A DNA stretch of 64,000 nucleotides, from NCBI RefSeq assembly GCF_029051725.1, contig NZ_JAACFU010000006.1, forward strand, positions 434,001 through 498,000, given 5' to 3'. A program made the position numbers and the translations under genes. Positions 45,933 through 53,863 of the stretch are shown in pieces. The notes under the pieces were generated by a model, which saw only the letters and a list, made by a program, of their open reading frames with translations, searched no databases and was not told where the DNA came from. This DNA is from Bradyrhizobium sp. CSS354 (lineage in GTDB: Bacteria; Pseudomonadota; Alphaproteobacteria; Rhizobiales; Xanthobacteraceae). Within the stretch, counting starts at the first letter, position 1, and each line of letters opens with the position of its first letter.

Positions 45933-47471
45933 TTAAATTCCCAGCTTCTGAATCTTGTGCGTGCCTCGCGCCAGCGAGACGTGCTTGGTTTCCATGTAGA
46001 AATCGAACGAATAATCGCCGCCGTCGCGGCCGATGCCTGAGGCCTTCATGCCGCCGAACGGCGTCGGCAGATGCCGGACGTTTTCCGAGTTCAGCCAGAT
46101 CATGCCGGCCTCCAGCGCATCCGCGACACGCAACGCGCGGCCGACATCATTGGTCCAGACATAGCCGGTCAGGCCGTAGCGGATGTCGTTGGCGATTTCG
46201 ATCGCGTCTGCTTCGTCCTTGAAGGGCAGCACGGTGAGGAAGGGGCCGAACACCTCTTCCTGCGCCACGCGCATCTTGCCATGCGCGCCGGTCACCAGGG
46301 TCGGCTCGACATAATGTCCGCCGCCCGGGCCGTCATAGGCCTTGCCGCCGACCGCGATCGTCGCGCCGTCCTGGCGTGCGACGTCGAAATATGAGCAGAC
46401 TTTTGCGAGGTGCCGCTCGTGGATCAGCGGCCCGATCTCGGTTGCGGGATTGAGGGGATGGCCGACCTTCAGCGCTTTCACCCGCGCGGTCAGCTTCTCG
46501 ATGAACTTTTCGGCGACGCCGGCCTGGATCAGCAGGCGGCTCGACGACGTGCAGCGCTCGCCGTTGAGAGAGTAGATCATGAACACGACGGCATCGAGCG
46601 CGCGGTCGAGATCGGCGTCGTCGAACACGATCACCGGGTTCTTGCCGCCGAGTTCGAAATGCACGCGCTTCAAGGTCGGCGCGCCCTGAACCATGATCGC
46701 CGAGCCCGTCGAGCTTTCGCCGACAAAGCCGATCGCCTTGATGGCGGGATGCTCTGTCAGCGCCTTGCCGGCCTCTTCGCCGAAGCCGTGGACGGTGTTG
46801 AGCACACCGTCGGGAACGCCGGCTTCCTTGACGAGCTTTGCCAGGATAGCCGCCGTGATCGGCGACCATTCCGCCGGCTTGTGCACGACGGTGCAGCCGG
46901 CTGCGAGGGCAGGGGCGATCTTCCAGGTCGAGAGCATGAACGGCGTATTCCACGGCGTGATCACGCCGACCGGGCCGATCGGCACGCGGGTCGAGATGTT
47001 CCAATGCTCGTCGCTCGGCGTGTTCTGGCCGTCGCGCGCCTCGCCGCATCGGTCGGCAAAGAAGCGGAAATTCTCGGCGGCGCGGATCGCGGCCTTGGCC
47101 ATGAAGCGATAGGCCTGGCCGGTGTCGATGCATTCGAGCACCGCGATGTCCTCGGCATTGTCCTCGATGGCGTCAGCGACGCGATGCAGCAGCTTCTTCC
47201 GCATCGCCGGCGCCATGTCGCGCCAAGACTTGAAGGCAAGTGCGGCAGCGGTGGCGGCGCGATCGATATCCTCGGCGTTGCCGCGGGCGACGCTCGCGAG
47301 TGTCGCGCCGTCGACTGGCGATTTCGTCTCAAACGTCTCGCCTGAGATCGACGGCACGATCTTGCCGTCGATCATGTGGCCGATGCCGTCGGCGCGCAGC
47401 GTCTTCAGCAGCGGTGCGATGCGGTCGCGATTGGCCTGGAACACATCGGCTTTCGGCGTGGGCTTATCCAT
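45933..47471 (-). CDS. hpaE: 5-carboxymethyl-2-hydroxymuconate semialdehyde dehydrogenase HpaE
   Basis: A 512-residue NAD-dependent aldehyde dehydrogenase. The general-base E273 is in FELGGKNP and the catalytic Cys C307 in NGERCTSSSR. It oxidises the HpaD ring-cleavage product to 5-carboxymethyl-2-hydroxymuconate. The last 8 bp of hpaF overlap its start region, showing translational coupling. The start is ATG at 47471. The identity as HpaE rather than another ALDH rests on its position between hpaF and hpaD. Confidence 0.92.
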   Translation of the reverse strand: MDKPTPKADVFQANRDRIAPLLKTLRADGIGHMIDGKIVPSISGETFETKSPVDGATLASVARGNAEDIDRAATAAALAFKSWRDMAPAMRKKLLHRVADAIEDNAEDIAVLECIDTGQAYRFMAKAAIRAAENFRFFADRCGEARDGQNTPSDEHWNISTRVPIGPVGVITPWNTPFMLSTWKIAPALAAGCTVVHKPAEWSPITAAILAKLVKEAGVPDGVLNTVHGFGEEAGKALTEHPAIKAIGFVGESSTGSAIMVQGAPTLKRVHFELGGKNPVIVFDDADLDRALDAVVFMIYSLNGERCTSSSRLLIQAGVAEKFIEKLTARVKALKVGHPLNPATEIGPLIHERHLAKVCSYFDVARQDGATIAVGGKAYDGPGGGHYVEPTLVTGAHGKMRVAQEEVFGPFLTVLPFKDEADAIEIANDIRYGLTGYVWTNDVGRALRVADALEAGMIWLNSENVRHLPTPFGGMKASGIGRDGGDYSFDFYMETKHVSLARGTHKIQKLGI

Positions 47472-47862
47472 GGGCGGCCTCCGCTTTCAGGGCGTCGTGG
47501 ATGTTGTTGCGCTTCCAGCTCGTGTCCTTGTCGTTGATCTGCATGTCGAACGAGAGGGCGAATTTCGAGCTTGCGAACACGGGATCGAGATGCCGGGAGA
47601 GCGCCTGGAAGACATGCTCGCCGGCCTCTTCGCGGGTTTTGAGGTCACGGCCTTCGCCAATGCGCAGCACCATGTCGAGAAAGCCGTAGTCCTGCCGCGC
47701 GTCCGCGATCGCATAATGCTCGCATTTGACGGCGCGGACGCGGATGCCGCCGAGCGGGAAGATGCCGGTCTCGACCGCGGCCTTGCGCACCACCTCGCAC
47801 GCCGCGCCGATGTCGAGGCGGTCGTCGAGATTGGCCGAATATTCGATCGTGAAATGCGGCAT
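47464..47862 (-). CDS. hpaF: 5-carboxymethyl-2-hydroxymuconate delta-isomerase HpaF
   Basis: A 132-residue member of the tautomerase/CHMI family. It has an N-terminal MPHF with the catalytic proline exposed after Met removal, and RAVKCEHYAIADARQDYGF and MVLRIGEGRD segments. It isomerises the HpaE product to 2-oxo-hept-3-ene-1,7-dioate-type intermediates for HpaG. The stop overlaps the hpaE start by 8 bp. The start is ATG at 47862, 30 bp after the hpaH stop. Confidence 0.93.
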   Translation of the reverse strand: MPHFTIEYSANLDDRLDIGAACEVVRKAAVETGIFPLGGIRVRAVKCEHYAIADARQDYGFLDMVLRIGEGRDLKTREEAGEHVFQALSRHLDPVFASSKFALSFDMQINDKDTSWKRNNIHDALKAEAAHG

Positions 47863-47892
47863 CGCGGTTTCACTCCCTGTTTTCTTGTTCGT

Positions 47893-48699
47893 CTAAGCGA
47901 AGTAGCAGCTTACCGAGCCGTAGGCGCCATAATCGGCCTGAATTGTGTCGCCCTTGCGGGTCTCGATCGGACGGATGAAGGAGCCGGCGAGCACGATTTG
48001 TCCGGGCTCGAGCGCAAGGCCAAGCGGGGCGATCTTGTTGGCGAGCCAGGCAACGGCGGTCGCGGGATGATTGAGCACGCCGGCGGCAAGGCCGGTCTCT
48101 TCGAGCTGGCCATTCTTGAAACAGAGCGCGCCGATCCAGCGCAGATCAGCATCCAGCGGGCGGATCGGCCGTCCACCGAGCACGATGCCGGCGTTCGCCG
48201 CGTTGTCGGCGATGGTGTCGAAAATCTTTCGCGTCGCCTTGGTCCGGGGATCGACGCGCTCGATCCGCGTGTCCAGAATCTCCAGCGCCGGCACGACGAA
48301 ATCGGTGGCGTTGAGCACGTCGAACAGCGTGCAGTCGGGGCCAGCGAGGCGCTTGCTCATGACGAAGGCGAGCTCGGCTTCCACGCGCGTCGCGATGAAT
48401 CGCTCCGTCGGGACGAGGCCGCCATCGGCGAAGAACATGTCGTCGAGCAATACGCCGGAATCAGGCTCATTGATTCCAAGCGCGCTCTGCATCGCCTTCG
48501 AGGTCAGGCCGATCTTGTGTCCCCTGACGATGCGCCCCTCGGCAATCTTGACGTCGACCCAGGCCTTCTGAATCGCGTAGGCATCAGCGATGCTGATGGC
48601 GGGAAAGTCCTGCGACAGCTGCCGGATCTGCGTACGGGTCTTCTCCGCCTGATGCAGACGGCTCGCGCAAGCTCGGATATCGTCGTTGGAAAGCGCCAT
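47893..48699 (-). CDS. hpaH: 2-oxo-hept-4-ene-1,7-dioate hydratase HpaH
   Basis: A 268-residue hydratase of the FAH/MhpD superfamily. It has GHKIGLTSKAMQSALG, RVEAELAFVMSK with the metal-binding Glu pair, and a C-terminal YGAYGSVSCYF. It hydrates 2-oxohept-4-enedioate to 4-hydroxy-2-oxoheptanedioate, the aldolase substrate. It is the first gene of the leftward hpa operon; the divergent gap to hpaR carries its promoter and a palindromic operator. The start is ATG at 48699. Confidence 0.92.
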   Translation of the reverse strand: MALSNDDIRACASRLHQAEKTRTQIRQLSQDFPAISIADAYAIQKAWVDVKIAEGRIVRGHKIGLTSKAMQSALGINEPDSGVLLDDMFFADGGLVPTERFIATRVEAELAFVMSKRLAGPDCTLFDVLNATDFVVPALEILDTRIERVDPRTKATRKIFDTIADNAANAGIVLGGRPIRPLDADLRWIGALCFKNGQLEETGLAAGVLNHPATAVAWLANKIAPLGLALEPGQIVLAGSFIRPIETRKGDTIQADYGAYGSVSCYFA

Positions 48700-48729
48700 T
48701 TGTGATCTTACAAAATGTGGAGCTCGAAG

Positions 48730-48758
48730 ATACTTAACATGTTAAGTGAATGCGTCAA
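48730..48758 (-). promoter_or_regulatory. predicted hpaH promoter
   Basis: Reading leftward, TTGACG (complement of 48753-48758) and AAGTAT (complement of 48730-48735) are 17 bp apart, about 30 bp before the hpaH start. The -35 box is good, the -10 box weak. The operator palindrome covers the spacer and the -10 box. Confidence 0.5.
48732..48747. promoter_or_regulatory. HpaR operator, 16-bp perfect palindrome
   Basis: ACTTAACATGTTAAGT is perfectly palindromic, in the 112-bp gap between hpaH and the MarR-type hpaR gene. HpaR-family repressors bind palindromes in the divergent region and are released by homoprotocatechuate or related aromatics. Position within the promoter supports repression of the hpa genes. 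Confidence 0.72.
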
Positions 48759-48811
48759 CGCCATTTTGGCTTGCTGCACTGCAAACGTTTTGCGGTTGAA
48801 GGGGCATCATC

Positions 48812-49327
48812 GTGAAGAGACCGGCTGATCCAGCGGACGACGGCGCCACCGCCGCGCGACAGGTGCCGATGCGCGACTTCTCGCGTTCGCTGCCGATGTC
48901 GTTGCTGCGGGCACGCGAAGCCGTGATGCGGCAATTCCGTCCTTCGTTGCGTGAGCATGGCCTGACCGAGCAACAATGGCGCATCCTGCGCGCGCTCGCG
49001 GCGATCGATACGGTCGAGGTCACGGAACTCGCGCGCACCGCGTTCCTGCTCGGGCCGAGCTTGTCGCGCATCCTGCGTGATCTGGAGGCGCGCAACCTGA
49101 TCGAGCGCAAGACCGCGAAGGCGGACCAGCGCCGCAGCATGGTCTCGATCTCGGAAAAAGGCGTGAAGCTGATGGCCTCGGTGGCGCCGTCCTCCGAAGC
49201 CATCTATGCGGAGATCACGCGCCGCTTTGGCGCACGCAAGCTCGTCGAGTTGCAGGAGATGCTCGGCGAGCTCGAACAAAGTCTCGCAGGGCTCGGCGCG
49301 GGCGAGGAGGCAAGTGCCGAGGAGTGA
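48812..49327 (+). CDS. hpaR: HpaR, MarR-family repressor of homoprotocatechuate degradation
   Basis: A 171-residue winged-helix protein. The DNA-binding domain (residues ~50-120) has LTEQQWRILRALAAID and PSLSRILRDLEARNLIERK, typical of HpaR. The dimerisation helices are at both ends. The start is GTG at 48812, placed because it lies just before the conserved N-terminus; the ribosome site is weak. Divergent from hpaH, with a shared palindrome. HpaR represses the pathway in the absence of homoprotocatechuate. Confidence 0.88.
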   Translation: MKRPADPADDGATAARQVPMRDFSRSLPMSLLRAREAVMRQFRPSLREHGLTEQQWRILRALAAIDTVEVTELARTAFLLGPSLSRILRDLEARNLIERKTAKADQRRSMVSISEKGVKLMASVAPSSEAIYAEITRRFGARKLVELQEMLGELEQSLAGLGAGEEASAEE

Positions 49328-49445
49328 AAGCAGATATGCGCAAGCGCGCGGCAACAATCATGGACATCGCCGCATTTTTTCGCTCAAGTGCCGCTCAAGC
49401 CGATGACTGCAAAATCGGCGTCGAGGTAGAGGCAAACAGACCCTC

Positions 49446-50531
49446 ATGGTCACCATCCAGGTTCAGAAGCTGATCGACTTCGTCACCGAGGTCTTCGCGC
49501 ATGCGCAGTCGTCGCCTGAAGAAGCCCGGCGCATGGCCACTTATCTAACCACGGCGAATCTGACCGGCCATGACAGCCACGGCGTGATCCGCGTCCCCGT
49601 CTATATCCGTTGGCAGAAGTCCGGCGCGGTCGTGCCCAACCAGAACGCCGAAATCGTGCTCGACACGCCCTCGCTCGCGGTGGTCGACGGCAGGTTCGGC
49701 TACGGCCAGACCGTGACGCCGCAGGCGGTCCGGATCGGCATCGAGAAGTGCAGGAAGGCGGGACTTGCCGCTGTCGCGCTGCGCAATGCCGGCCATATCG
49801 GCCGCGTCGGCGATTGGGCCGAGATGGCCGCCGCCGAAGGACTGATCTCGGTTCATTTCGTCAATGCCGCAGGCTCGCTCCTGGTGGCGCCGTTCGGCGG
49901 CGTGGAGAAACGGCTCTCCACTGCCCCCTATTGCGTCGGCATTCCGCGCGAGGGCCAGGATCCGATCGTGCTTGATTTTGCGACCTCAGTCGTGGCCGAA
50001 GGCAAGGTGCTGGTCGCGAGCCGCGGCGGCAAGAAGCTGCCGAAGGGCGCGCTGGTCGATGCCGACGGCAGCCTGAGCGAGGAGCCGGCCGTGCTCTACG
50101 GGCCCTACACGCCGGACGGGCCGCGCGATCACACCAAGGGAACGGGCGCAATCCGTGCGTTCGGCGAGCACAAGGGCTCGGGCCTTGCCTTCATGTCCGA
50201 GCTGCTCGGCGGCGCCTTGACCGGAACCGGGGCCACGTCCGGGGGGCGGCGCTTCGCCAACGGCATGCTGGCCTTCTACGTCGATCCGAAAGTGGTCGAT
50301 ACCTCCCATGTCTTCGACGCAGAGGTGTCGCGCTATGCCGACTTCATCCGTGCCACCAAGCCGGTGGCCGGGGTCGACCAGGTGCTGATTCCCGGCGACC
50401 CCGAGCGGAAAACCCGGGCTGAGCGGACCCGAAACGGCATCCCCTTGCCGGATGACACCTGGGCGGCAATAGTGAATACCGCCCGCGAGGTCGGCGTCAG
50501 CGAAGTCAGCATCCAGAGGGCGACCGCATAG
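49446..50531 (+). CDS. Ldh2-type NAD(P)-dependent malate/L-lactate/sulfolactate dehydrogenase family
   Basis: A 361-residue member of the malate/L-lactate dehydrogenase 2 family, which is unrelated to classical LDH. It has the catalytic-His segment HDSHGVIRVP, NAGHIGRVGDW and the EHKGSGLAFMSELL region. The substrate could be malate, sulfolactate, ureidoglycolate or a hydroxyacid. The start is ATG at 49446. It is the first of three rightward genes (dehydrogenase, aldolase, dehydratase), and its link to the hpa genes is only positional. Confidence 0.85.
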   Translation: MVTIQVQKLIDFVTEVFAHAQSSPEEARRMATYLTTANLTGHDSHGVIRVPVYIRWQKSGAVVPNQNAEIVLDTPSLAVVDGRFGYGQTVTPQAVRIGIEKCRKAGLAAVALRNAGHIGRVGDWAEMAAAEGLISVHFVNAAGSLLVAPFGGVEKRLSTAPYCVGIPREGQDPIVLDFATSVVAEGKVLVASRGGKKLPKGALVDADGSLSEEPAVLYGPYTPDGPRDHTKGTGAIRAFGEHKGSGLAFMSELLGGALTGTGATSGGRRFANGMLAFYVDPKVVDTSHVFDAEVSRYADFIRATKPVAGVDQVLIPGDPERKTRAERTRNGIPLPDDTWAAIVNTAREVGVSEVSIQRATA

Positions 50532-50616
50532 GTCTTGCGTCATTGCGAGCGTAGCGCGACGCGCCAGTTCGCGGTAACAGCGGTTGTGCTGTCGCGACGC
50601 TCGTCATGGTGACGAT

Positions 50617-50672
50617 GGTCCAAATCACACGGTCCAAATAACACGGTCCAAATAACACGGTCCGAACAACAA
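50617..50672 (+). repeat. four tandem 14-bp direct repeats upstream of the aldolase gene
   Basis: Units GGTCCAAATCACAC, GGTCCAAATAACAC (twice) and the diverged GGTCCGAACAACAA. They sit 15 bp before the GTG start of the aldolase gene, in its leader or promoter. Such iterated sites are typical of transcription-factor arrays or simple slippage. Confidence 0.85.
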
Positions 50673-50686
50673 AGAAGGAAGGCAAC

Positions 50687-51463
50687 GTGGCGAACAAGGT
50701 CAAGGAAATCTGGAAGTCGGGCAAGGCCGTGGTCAACGCGTGGCTCGCGATTCCCTCCGGCTTCTCGGCCGAGATGATCGCGCAATGCGGCTTCGACAGC
50801 GTCACCGTCGACATGCAGCATGGCGTGCAGGATTATCTGTCGATGGTGCAGTGCTTCCAGGCGATGGACAAGCACCCGATCACGCCGATGGTCCGCGTGC
50901 CCTGGAACGAGCCCGGCATCATCGGCAAGGTGCTCGATGGCGGCGCCTATGGCGTGATCTGCCCGATGGTCAACACGCCGCAGGAAGCCAGGAACCTCGT
51001 CTCCTATTCCAAGTACCCGCCGAAGGGCGTGCGCTCCAACGGCCCGATCCGCGCCGGCATGTACGGCACCGCCGGCTCCTACCAGAAGACGGCCAACGAC
51101 GACATCGTGCTGCTGCCGATGATGGAGACCAGGACCGCGGTCGAGAACATGGAAGCGATCTTCGACGTCGAAGGCATCGACGGCGTCTATATCGGCCCGT
51201 CCGACCTCGGCTTCTCCTACGGCCTCGAGCCGAAGCTCGATCGCACCGAGCCCGAGATCCTCGCGATCTACGAGAAGATCATCAAGGAGTGCGGCAAGCG
51301 CGGCCTCAACCCCGGCATCCATTGCAGCGGCGCCGAGGGTGCTGCGCGCGCCATCAACATGGGCTTCAAGCTGGTGACGCTCTCGAACGAGGTCGGCCTG
51401 ATGACGACCTACGCCAAGATGCAGGTCAACGCCACCCGGAAGGATTCCGGCGGCAAGGCCTGA
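50687..51463 (+). CDS. HpcH/HpaI-family aldolase
   Basis: A 258-residue class II aldolase of the HpcH/HpaI/citrate lyase family. It has MVRVPWNEPGIIGKVLDGGAYG, an R-SNGPIRA loop, DGVYIGPSDLG, and PMMETRTA with a metal-binding Glu. HpaI would split 4-hydroxy-2-oxoheptanedioate into pyruvate and succinate semialdehyde, closing the pathway. GarL-type 2-dehydro-3-deoxyglucarate aldolase is an alternative, because a GarD-like dehydratase gene follows. DMQHGVQDY differs from the DGEHAPN of both. The start is GTG at 50687, with AAGGAAGG 5 bp upstream. Confidence 0.82.
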   Translation: MANKVKEIWKSGKAVVNAWLAIPSGFSAEMIAQCGFDSVTVDMQHGVQDYLSMVQCFQAMDKHPITPMVRVPWNEPGIIGKVLDGGAYGVICPMVNTPQEARNLVSYSKYPPKGVRSNGPIRAGMYGTAGSYQKTANDDIVLLPMMETRTAVENMEAIFDVEGIDGVYIGPSDLGFSYGLEPKLDRTEPEILAIYEKIIKECGKRGLNPGIHCSGAEGAARAINMGFKLVTLSNEVGLMTTYAKMQVNATRKDSGGKA

Positions 51464-51473
51464 TCTCTCTCTG

Positions 51474-51608
51474 TGTCCCGGACGCGGCGCGGCGCGTAGC
51501 GCCGCTCCGCAGAGCCGGGACCCAGAAGCCAGTGAAGCACATTACGTAAACAACTGGGCCTCGGCTCAGCAGCGCACCGTTTCACGCTGCGCTGCGTCCG
51601 GGGCACGA
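51474..51608. repeat. intergenic repeat D, copy 2
   Basis: Ends GTGTCCCGGACGCGGCGCGG and TGCGTCCGGGGCACGATA, the family of 21619-21757. It fills the gap between the aldolase and dehydratase genes. Confidence 0.82.
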
Positions 51609-51632
51609 TAGTTTCGATACAGGAGACCTCCC

Positions 51633-53156
51633 ATGACTATCAGCCCCGTCATTCGCCTGCATCCCGATGATGGCGTGCTGATCGCGCGCGCGAGCCTGCC
51701 GCCGGGAACGGTAGTCGCCGACGGCGTGACCACGGTCGAGCGCATTCCCTCCGGCCACAAGGTCGCGATCAAGCCGATCGCAGTCGGGGAGCCGGTGATC
51801 CGCTACGGCCAGATCATCGGCTTTGCGACCACGCCGATCGCGCCGGGCCAGCACGTGCACGTGCAGAACTGCGGCATGGGCGATTTCGCCAAGGACTACG
51901 CCTATTGCGCCGACGTCAAGCCGACGCCGAATTTCGATCTGCCGGCGAGTTTCGAAGGCATCCGCCGCCCGGACGGCCGCGTCGCCACGCGCAACTATAT
52001 CGGCATCCTCACCTCGGTGAATTGCAGCGCGCATGTCGCAAGCCTCGTCGCCGATGTGTTCAAGAAGAATCCGTTCACCGGCGACAATCCGCTGGCCGAT
52101 TTCCCCAATGTCGACGGCGTGGTCGCGCTGACCCACAAGACCGGCTGCGGCATGACGCAGAACGAGCCGCTGGCGCTGCTCCGCCGCACGCTCGGCGGCT
52201 ATGCGCGGCACGTGAACTTCTCTCATGTCATCGTGCTCGGCCTCGGCTGTGAAGTGAACCAGATCGGCGGCCTGATGGAGGAGCAGAAGCTCGCGGGACG
52301 TCTGCGCGCGATGGACATCCAGGAGGTCGGCGGCACCCGCAAAACGGTGGAGGCGGGTATCGCCTTCGTGCGCGAAGCACTTGCGGAGTCGAACAAGGTC
52401 AAGCGCGAGTCCGTCCCGGTGAGCGAATTGACAGTGGCGCTGCAATGCGGTGGCTCGGACGGCTATTCCGGTGTCTCCGCCAATCCGGCGCTCGGTGCGG
52501 CCAGCGATCTCATCGTGCGTCACGGCGGCACCGTGATCCTGTCGGAGACGCCGGAGACCTATGGCGCCGAACATCTGCTCACGCGCCGCGCCGTCAGCCG
52601 CGAGGTCGGCGAGAAACTGGTCGATCTCATGCGCTGGTGGGACGAATACACGACGCGCGAAGGCGCCGAGATGAACGCCAATCCGAGCCCGGGCAACAAG
52701 GCCGGCGGTCTCACCACCATTTTGGAGAAGTCGCTCGGCGCGATGGCGAAGGCCGGCACCACCAATCTCGTCGAGGTGCTGCGCTACGCCGAACCCATCA
52801 CCAAGAAGGGCTTCGTCTTCATGGACACGCCCGGCTACGATCCCGTTGCCGCGACCGGGCAGGTCGCCGGCGGCGCCAATCTGGTCTGCTTCACCACGGG
52901 CCGCGGCAGCGTGTTCGGCTGCAAGCCGGCGCCCTCGATCAAGCTTGCCACCAACACGCCCATGTATAAGCGCATGGAAGAGGACATGGACGTCAATTGC
53001 GGCACCATCCTCGAAGGCGAGGAGAGCGTCCAGCAGTGCGGCCAGCGCATTTTCGATCTCATCCTCAAGACCGCGTCCGGACAGCCGACCAAGAGCGAGA
53101 GTTTTGATTTCGGCGGCGCCGAGTTCGCGCCATGGGTGCTGGGCGCGACGATGTAA
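51633..53156 (+). CDS. UxaA/GarD-family altronate/galactarate dehydratase
   Basis: A 507-residue full-length member of the UxaA/GarD hydrolase family, with an N-terminal SAF domain (residues ~1-90) and the C-terminal catalytic part. Cysteines in KTGCGMTQN, LGLGCEVNQ and LQCGGSDGYSG could hold metal or catalysis. The family dehydrates altronate, galactarate or D-glucarate-type acids. Together with the HpcH/HpaI-type aldolase it forms a plausible sugar-acid route (GarD-GarL). The start is ATG at 51633 with GGAGAC upstream. It ends the rightward three-gene set. Confidence 0.88.
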   Translation: MTISPVIRLHPDDGVLIARASLPPGTVVADGVTTVERIPSGHKVAIKPIAVGEPVIRYGQIIGFATTPIAPGQHVHVQNCGMGDFAKDYAYCADVKPTPNFDLPASFEGIRRPDGRVATRNYIGILTSVNCSAHVASLVADVFKKNPFTGDNPLADFPNVDGVVALTHKTGCGMTQNEPLALLRRTLGGYARHVNFSHVIVLGLGCEVNQIGGLMEEQKLAGRLRAMDIQEVGGTRKTVEAGIAFVREALAESNKVKRESVPVSELTVALQCGGSDGYSGVSANPALGAASDLIVRHGGTVILSETPETYGAEHLLTRRAVSREVGEKLVDLMRWWDEYTTREGAEMNANPSPGNKAGGLTTILEKSLGAMAKAGTTNLVEVLRYAEPITKKGFVFMDTPGYDPVAATGQVAGGANLVCFTTGRGSVFGCKPAPSIKLATNTPMYKRMEEDMDVNCGTILEGEESVQQCGQRIFDLILKTASGQPTKSESFDFGGAEFAPWVLGATM

Positions 53157-53341
53157 TCCCTCGTTGCGCGTCGCCGGTAACCCCACACTGCAAGCGACGC
53201 TCCTAAGTAATGATACGGAGCCGTCACGTGATCACGGGCGTTCCCGCGGTCACACCTGATTAACATCTTCTGCCGTAATCCCTGGAGCGATGCGAGCTCC
53301 ACTCATGTGGGGCGTTCGCCCTTCGTGAGGATTCGTCAACG

Positions 53342-53863
53342 ATGACGCGTGCGATACGGCCGACCGGCGTGGAACATCTCCTCGGAGAGGAGGAGCTGAT
53401 CGTGTCGAAGACCGATCTCAAGGGCCGCATCACCTACGCCAACGATGTCTTCATCCGCATGGCGAGGTACTCCTGGCAGGAGCTGATGGGCGCCCCCCAC
53501 AGCCTGATCCGCCACCCCGAGATGCCACGCTCCGTCTTCAAGCTGTTGTGGGACACGCTTCAGTCCAGGCAGGAGATCTTCGCCTACGTCGTCAACCTCG
53601 CGAAGGACGGCAGCCATTACTGGGTGTTCGCCCACGTCACGCCGACATTCGACGAGCGTGGCAATATCGTCGGCTATCACTCCAACCGTCGCAAACCCGA
53701 TCCTGCGCAGATCGAGCGTATCAAGCCGATCTATAAGGCGCTGTGCGCGGAAGAGGCGCGGCATGCCAATGCCAAGGACGGCATGCATGCGAGCTTCGAG
53801 GCGATGGTCGCGCTGCTCAAGCAACAGGGTGTCGGTTACGATGAATTTGTGCTCTCTCTCTAA
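53342..53863 (+). CDS. PAS-domain protein, sensor half of a split Aer-type receptor (CetB-like)
   Basis: A 173-residue cytoplasmic PAS-only protein. It has ITYANDVFIRMARYSWQEL, HPEMPRSVFKLLWDTL and YVVNLAKDGSHYWVFAHVTP, the same order as the FAD-binding PAS domain of Aer. It ends in YDEFVLSL, the usual end of stand-alone Aer PAS proteins. It lacks transmembrane and MCP parts; those lie in the next gene, which overlaps by 23 bp. The pair resembles Campylobacter CetB-CetA energy-taxis receptors, where the PAS protein senses redox and passes the signal to the transducer. Flavin binding is inferred. The start is ATG at 53342. Confidence 0.85.
   Translation: MTRAIRPTGVEHLLGEEELIVSKTDLKGRITYANDVFIRMARYSWQELMGAPHSLIRHPEMPRSVFKLLWDTLQSRQEIFAYVVNLAKDGSHYWVFAHVTPTFDERGNIVGYHSNRRKPDPAQIERIKPIYKALCAEEARHANAKDGMHASFEAMVALLKQQGVGYDEFVLSL

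Noticed and set aside
53227..53236. Short palindrome CGTGATCACG before the PAS gene
   Set aside because: Ten bases alone is expected by chance in this GC-rich DNA and there is no promoter fit.
53658..53840. N-terminal extension of the MCP gene
   Set aside because: It is an out-of-frame reading of the PAS gene, Arg/Ser-rich and without family similarity; the ATG at 53841 starts the membrane segment directly.
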